DNA from: Deinococcus indicus
GTDB taxonomy: Bacteria; Deinococcota; Deinococci; Deinococcales; Deinococcaceae
Assembly: GCF_002198095.1 (NCBI RefSeq)
Contig: NZ_NHMK01000003.1
Span: forward strand, 35,726-99,725
Direction of reading: 5' to 3'
DNA: 64,000 nt
The position numbers and the translations under genes are program-made. The notes under the pieces were generated by a model that did no database searches, was not told where the DNA came from, and was given only the letters and a program-made list of their open reading frames with translations. Below are positions 61,852 through 64,000 of this stretch, piece by piece (position 1 is the first letter of the stretch; the number at the start of each line of letters is the position of its first letter).

Positions 61852-63023
61852 ACGCCCTCGGCAGCCGCTACCTGATCGCCCAGGCCGTGCAGGCCTCCCT
61901 GCGCGGCAAGGACCAGCGCCTCAAGTCGTACACCGTCGGCGAGCACGACCTCACGCTGCACCTCGACCGGGTGGAACTCACCGCCAGGAGTGAGCACGCC
62001 GCGCGGCGCATCGAGAACGTCATCCGCACCATGCCCGACGCGCAGCTCGGCCGGTACGTGCGCGACGCGGAACACCTCCTGAACCGCCTCCTGGCCCAGC
62101 AGACCGGGACGGCCTCCGCGCCCCTGATCCGCCTCGCGCTCAGCTGCGTGCAGTCGGGCGTGGCGGGCCTCATGCGCGGCGGCTCAAAGGTCGCCGTGAG
62201 CGACATCAACGCGCAGATCACGCAGTTCGACGAGCAGTTGTTCACCACCCTGAACAGCGAGCTGGAGTACGTCCGCGAGACTGCCCGTCTCCGCGTCGAA
62301 CAGAAGGACGCGGACATCCAGCGCCTGATCGCGCAGGCGGATCAGGAGATGAAAGCCGACTACGCCCGCTGCGTGGCGGACCTCGAAACCCGCAAGGCGG
62401 AACTGGACGCCCGTGAGGCCACGCTGCGCGAGCAGGTGGAGGCGGACCTGCAGATGGCCCTGCGTGCCGCCGATCAGGCCCAGGCGGACGCCAGTGAGGC
62501 CCGCCGGCAGCTGGACGCCGCGAGCGCCCAGATCACCCGCGAACGCGCCGCGCACGAACAGGCCCTCGCGGAATTGAAGCGCACCCTGGCCGCCGAGCGG
62601 ACCGCCACCATCAACCGCGACCGGGACACCCGCAACCAGATCCACCAGCTCGAACAGGACAAGCGAACCCTGTCGTCCACGGTCGGGCACCTCAACCAGG
62701 AGTGCGAACGCCTCGAGGCGGAACTCGCGACCGCCCGGACCGCCGCCCCCGAACCCGCCCCCGTTCCCGTCCCGGCTGCCCTGGAGGTCACCGCCATGCC
62801 CACCCCCACCCTGAACCCCCGACTGGCCGCCATGAGCTGCGCCGTGTACCTCACCGCGCACGGCATCCCCACCCGCGCCGACGGCGACCACCTCACCGGC
62901 GAGCAGACCGTCCAGCGCAGCGAACTGATCGTCGCGTGGTCCACCGAGTACCCGACCGACGAAGCCCGCCGCGCCCACCTGCGCGCCAGTATCCGCCCAC
63001 TCCTCGCCCAGGACGCCGCGTGA
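61848..63023 (+). CDS. 391-residue coiled-coil protein
   Basis: From GTG 61848 (overlap GTGA). Globular N-terminus (about 1-115), long coiled coil (about 125-300: RLRVEQKDADIQRLIAQADQEMKADYARCVADLETRKAELDAREATLREQVEADLQ ...), and a helical C-terminal part (LNPRLAAMSCAVYLTAHGIPTRADGDHLTGEQTVQRSELIVAWSTEYPTDEARRAHLRASIRPLL). Could be a recombination or nuclease accessory protein; not recognised. Confidence 0.62.
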   Translation: MNALGSRYLIAQAVQASLRGKDQRLKSYTVGEHDLTLHLDRVELTARSEHAARRIENVIRTMPDAQLGRYVRDAEHLLNRLLAQQTGTASAPLIRLALSCVQSGVAGLMRGGSKVAVSDINAQITQFDEQLFTTLNSELEYVRETARLRVEQKDADIQRLIAQADQEMKADYARCVADLETRKAELDAREATLREQVEADLQMALRAADQAQADASEARRQLDAASAQITRERAAHEQALAELKRTLAAERTATINRDRDTRNQIHQLEQDKRTLSSTVGHLNQECERLEAELATARTAAPEPAPVPVPAALEVTAMPTPTLNPRLAAMSCAVYLTAHGIPTRADGDHLTGEQTVQRSELIVAWSTEYPTDEARRAHLRASIRPLLAQDAA

Positions 63024-63481
63024 CCACCCCGCCCGTCCTCCTGGCGCTGAGCGTTCAGGAACCCTGGAGTACCGCCATCCTGGATCTCGGCAAGGACGTC
63101 GAGAACCGCGACTGGCACCGCAGCCCCGGCCTGCTCGCCCAGGCCCGCCGCCTCGTCGGCCGGCGACTGATGCTGCACGCCGGGAAGACCTTCGACGACA
63201 GCGGCGTCCCGTTTATCCGCACGCTGACCGGGCAGCGCGTCCTGAAGACGGACTGCACCCTCGGCGCGGTCCTGGGTGTCGTCACCCTGAAGGCCGTCAC
63301 GGTTGACGGCAGGCCCACCAGCCGCTGGGCAGCCTGTGACGCCGTGCACCTGCACCTCGCCGACCCCATTCGCCTGACCGACCCCATCCGCTGCCGGGGC
63401 GCCCTGGGCTTCTTCTGCCCGGACGACACCGTGCAGGAACGGGTGCGCCGCCAGCTGGCCGCGCAGGGCGTGACGCTGTGA
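63020..63481 (+). CDS. ASCH-domain protein
   Basis: 153 residues from GTG 63020. LLALSVQEPWSTAILDLGKDVENRDWHRSP ... GRRLMLHAGKTFDD ... ALGVVTLKAVTV ... GALGFFCPDDT matches the ASCH/EVE-type fold (LSxxxPWxxxIxxGxKxxExRxxxP ... GxxxxHA ... GxxxGxxxL). ASCH domains bind RNA or act on modified nucleosides. Role in the phage unknown. Confidence 0.75.
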   Translation: MTTPPVLLALSVQEPWSTAILDLGKDVENRDWHRSPGLLAQARRLVGRRLMLHAGKTFDDSGVPFIRTLTGQRVLKTDCTLGAVLGVVTLKAVTVDGRPTSRWAACDAVHLHLADPIRLTDPIRCRGALGFFCPDDTVQERVRRQLAAQGVTL

Positions 63482-64000
63482 CCACCCCGCTCAAGCCCGC
63501 CGCGCCGGAAACGGAAGGGCGCGGCCCCATGCTCCTGCGGGTCGCGCACGCCAACGCCGGCCGGTGGATCACCGTCACGCAACTGCGCGACCTGCTCGGC
63601 ATGGAAGAAACCAGGCACTACGCCAAACGGGCCGCGTACCTGCACCGCACCGGCCGTCTCGACCGCCAGCACGCCGCCGACCACCGCCCCGACCGCCCCC
63701 GCTTCGAGTACCGGTTCCGCGCGTGGCCGCAGACCCCGGCCCTGCGCGCCACGACCGAACTCGAAGCCGGCACGGACGCCAGCGAGGCCGCCCGCACCGC
63801 CCGGTACCAGCAGACCGTCACCCGCCGCCGCGCCGCCATCACGGCCGCCGCCGCGCAGATCCTGACCGTCCTGCGCGCCGCGCCCGGCCCCGTTCCGGAA
63901 CAGGACCTCCTGGCCGCCGTGTCGCACCTGAGCGTCACCACGGCCCGCGAGACGCTGACGTACCTCGTGCACGAGACGCAGGACGCCCTGATGATCACGG
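63478..64000 (+). CDS. winged-helix protein, 3' end cut by the window
   Basis: From GTG 63478 (overlap GTGA), 174 residues visible. AGRWITVTQLRDLLGMEETRHYAKRAAYLHRTGRLDRQHAADHRPDRPRFEYRF is a wHTH (about 30-82); a second begins near the edge (ILTVLRAAPGPVPEQDLLAAVSHLSVTTARETLTYLVHE). The operon continues past base 64000. Confidence 0.65.
   Translation, partial: MTTPLKPAAPETEGRGPMLLRVAHANAGRWITVTQLRDLLGMEETRHYAKRAAYLHRTGRLDRQHAADHRPDRPRFEYRFRAWPQTPALRATTELEAGTDASEAARTARYQQTVTRRRAAITAAAAQILTVLRAAPGPVPEQDLLAAVSHLSVTTARETLTYLVHETQDALMIT

Overview
The window is a temperate, tailed-phage genome (siphovirus type) from a very GC-rich host. I infer a Deinococcus-group host. The reasons are GC-rich coding with almost every gene overlapping its neighbour (ATGA/GTGA/TGATG), a -10 box of form TANNNT placed about six bases before start codons (the leaderless-mRNA pattern known in Deinococcus), and protein sequences that look like that group. 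This is an inference and not a database match.

Layout. 1-27.9 kb (minus strand) is the late module. Read in transcription order it holds small/large terminase, portal, S49 protease-scaffold fusion, decoration protein, major capsid, connectors, tail tube, tail chaperones, a 2117-residue tape measure with an embedded CHAP-like hydrolase, tip proteins, an SGNH-domain fibre, a lectin-like fibre, holin-like proteins and a GH19 endolysin cut by the window edge. Three independently expressed cargo genes (HExxH lipoprotein, small XRE regulator, SGNH lipoprotein) sit at 2.2-4.2 kb, and a DUF6232-like gene interrupts the tail genes at 15.4 kb. 27.9-28.3 kb holds three perfect palindromes in 76 bp and two tRNA-like genes.

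28.5-47.2 kb (minus strand) is a long accessory/replication module of about 40 small, overlapping genes. Recognisable members are a lambda-type protein phosphatase, a VRR-NUC nuclease, a LuxR-type HTH, DnaJ-like zinc-finger proteins and a replication initiator whose own gene contains five iterons at exact 23-bp spacing (a lambda-O-like origin). At 47.3-50.1 kb there is a tyrosine integrase, a tRNA-derived minihelix next to it (candidate attP) and about 1.4 kb of mostly non-coding, hairpin-rich DNA.

50.1-53.1 kb is the lysis/lysogeny switch: a small XRE gene and a larger XRE repressor in divergent orientation, a TPR-type regulator of about 490 residues, and directly downstream of it a 43-codon gene for a secreted peptide. 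A common 15-bp operator (CTAAACTNAGTTTAG-like) occurs five times across the locus, between the divergent repressors, before the peptide gene and around the early promoter. TPR receptor plus adjacent exported peptide plus operators is the arrangement of arbitrium/RRNPP cell-cell signalling, and is my main candidate for an undescribed system.

53.1-64 kb (plus strand, continuing past the edge) is one tightly coupled early operon: small unknowns, winged-helix proteins, a zinc-finger protein, an N6-methylase-like protein lacking the usual NPP[YF] motif, an 873-residue ParB-type protein, an RMF-like protein, coiled-coil and multi-winged-helix proteins and an ASCH-domain protein. Because the integrase lies inside the phage gene map and not at an edge, the sequence more likely represents the phage (virion/circular) form than an integrated prophage.
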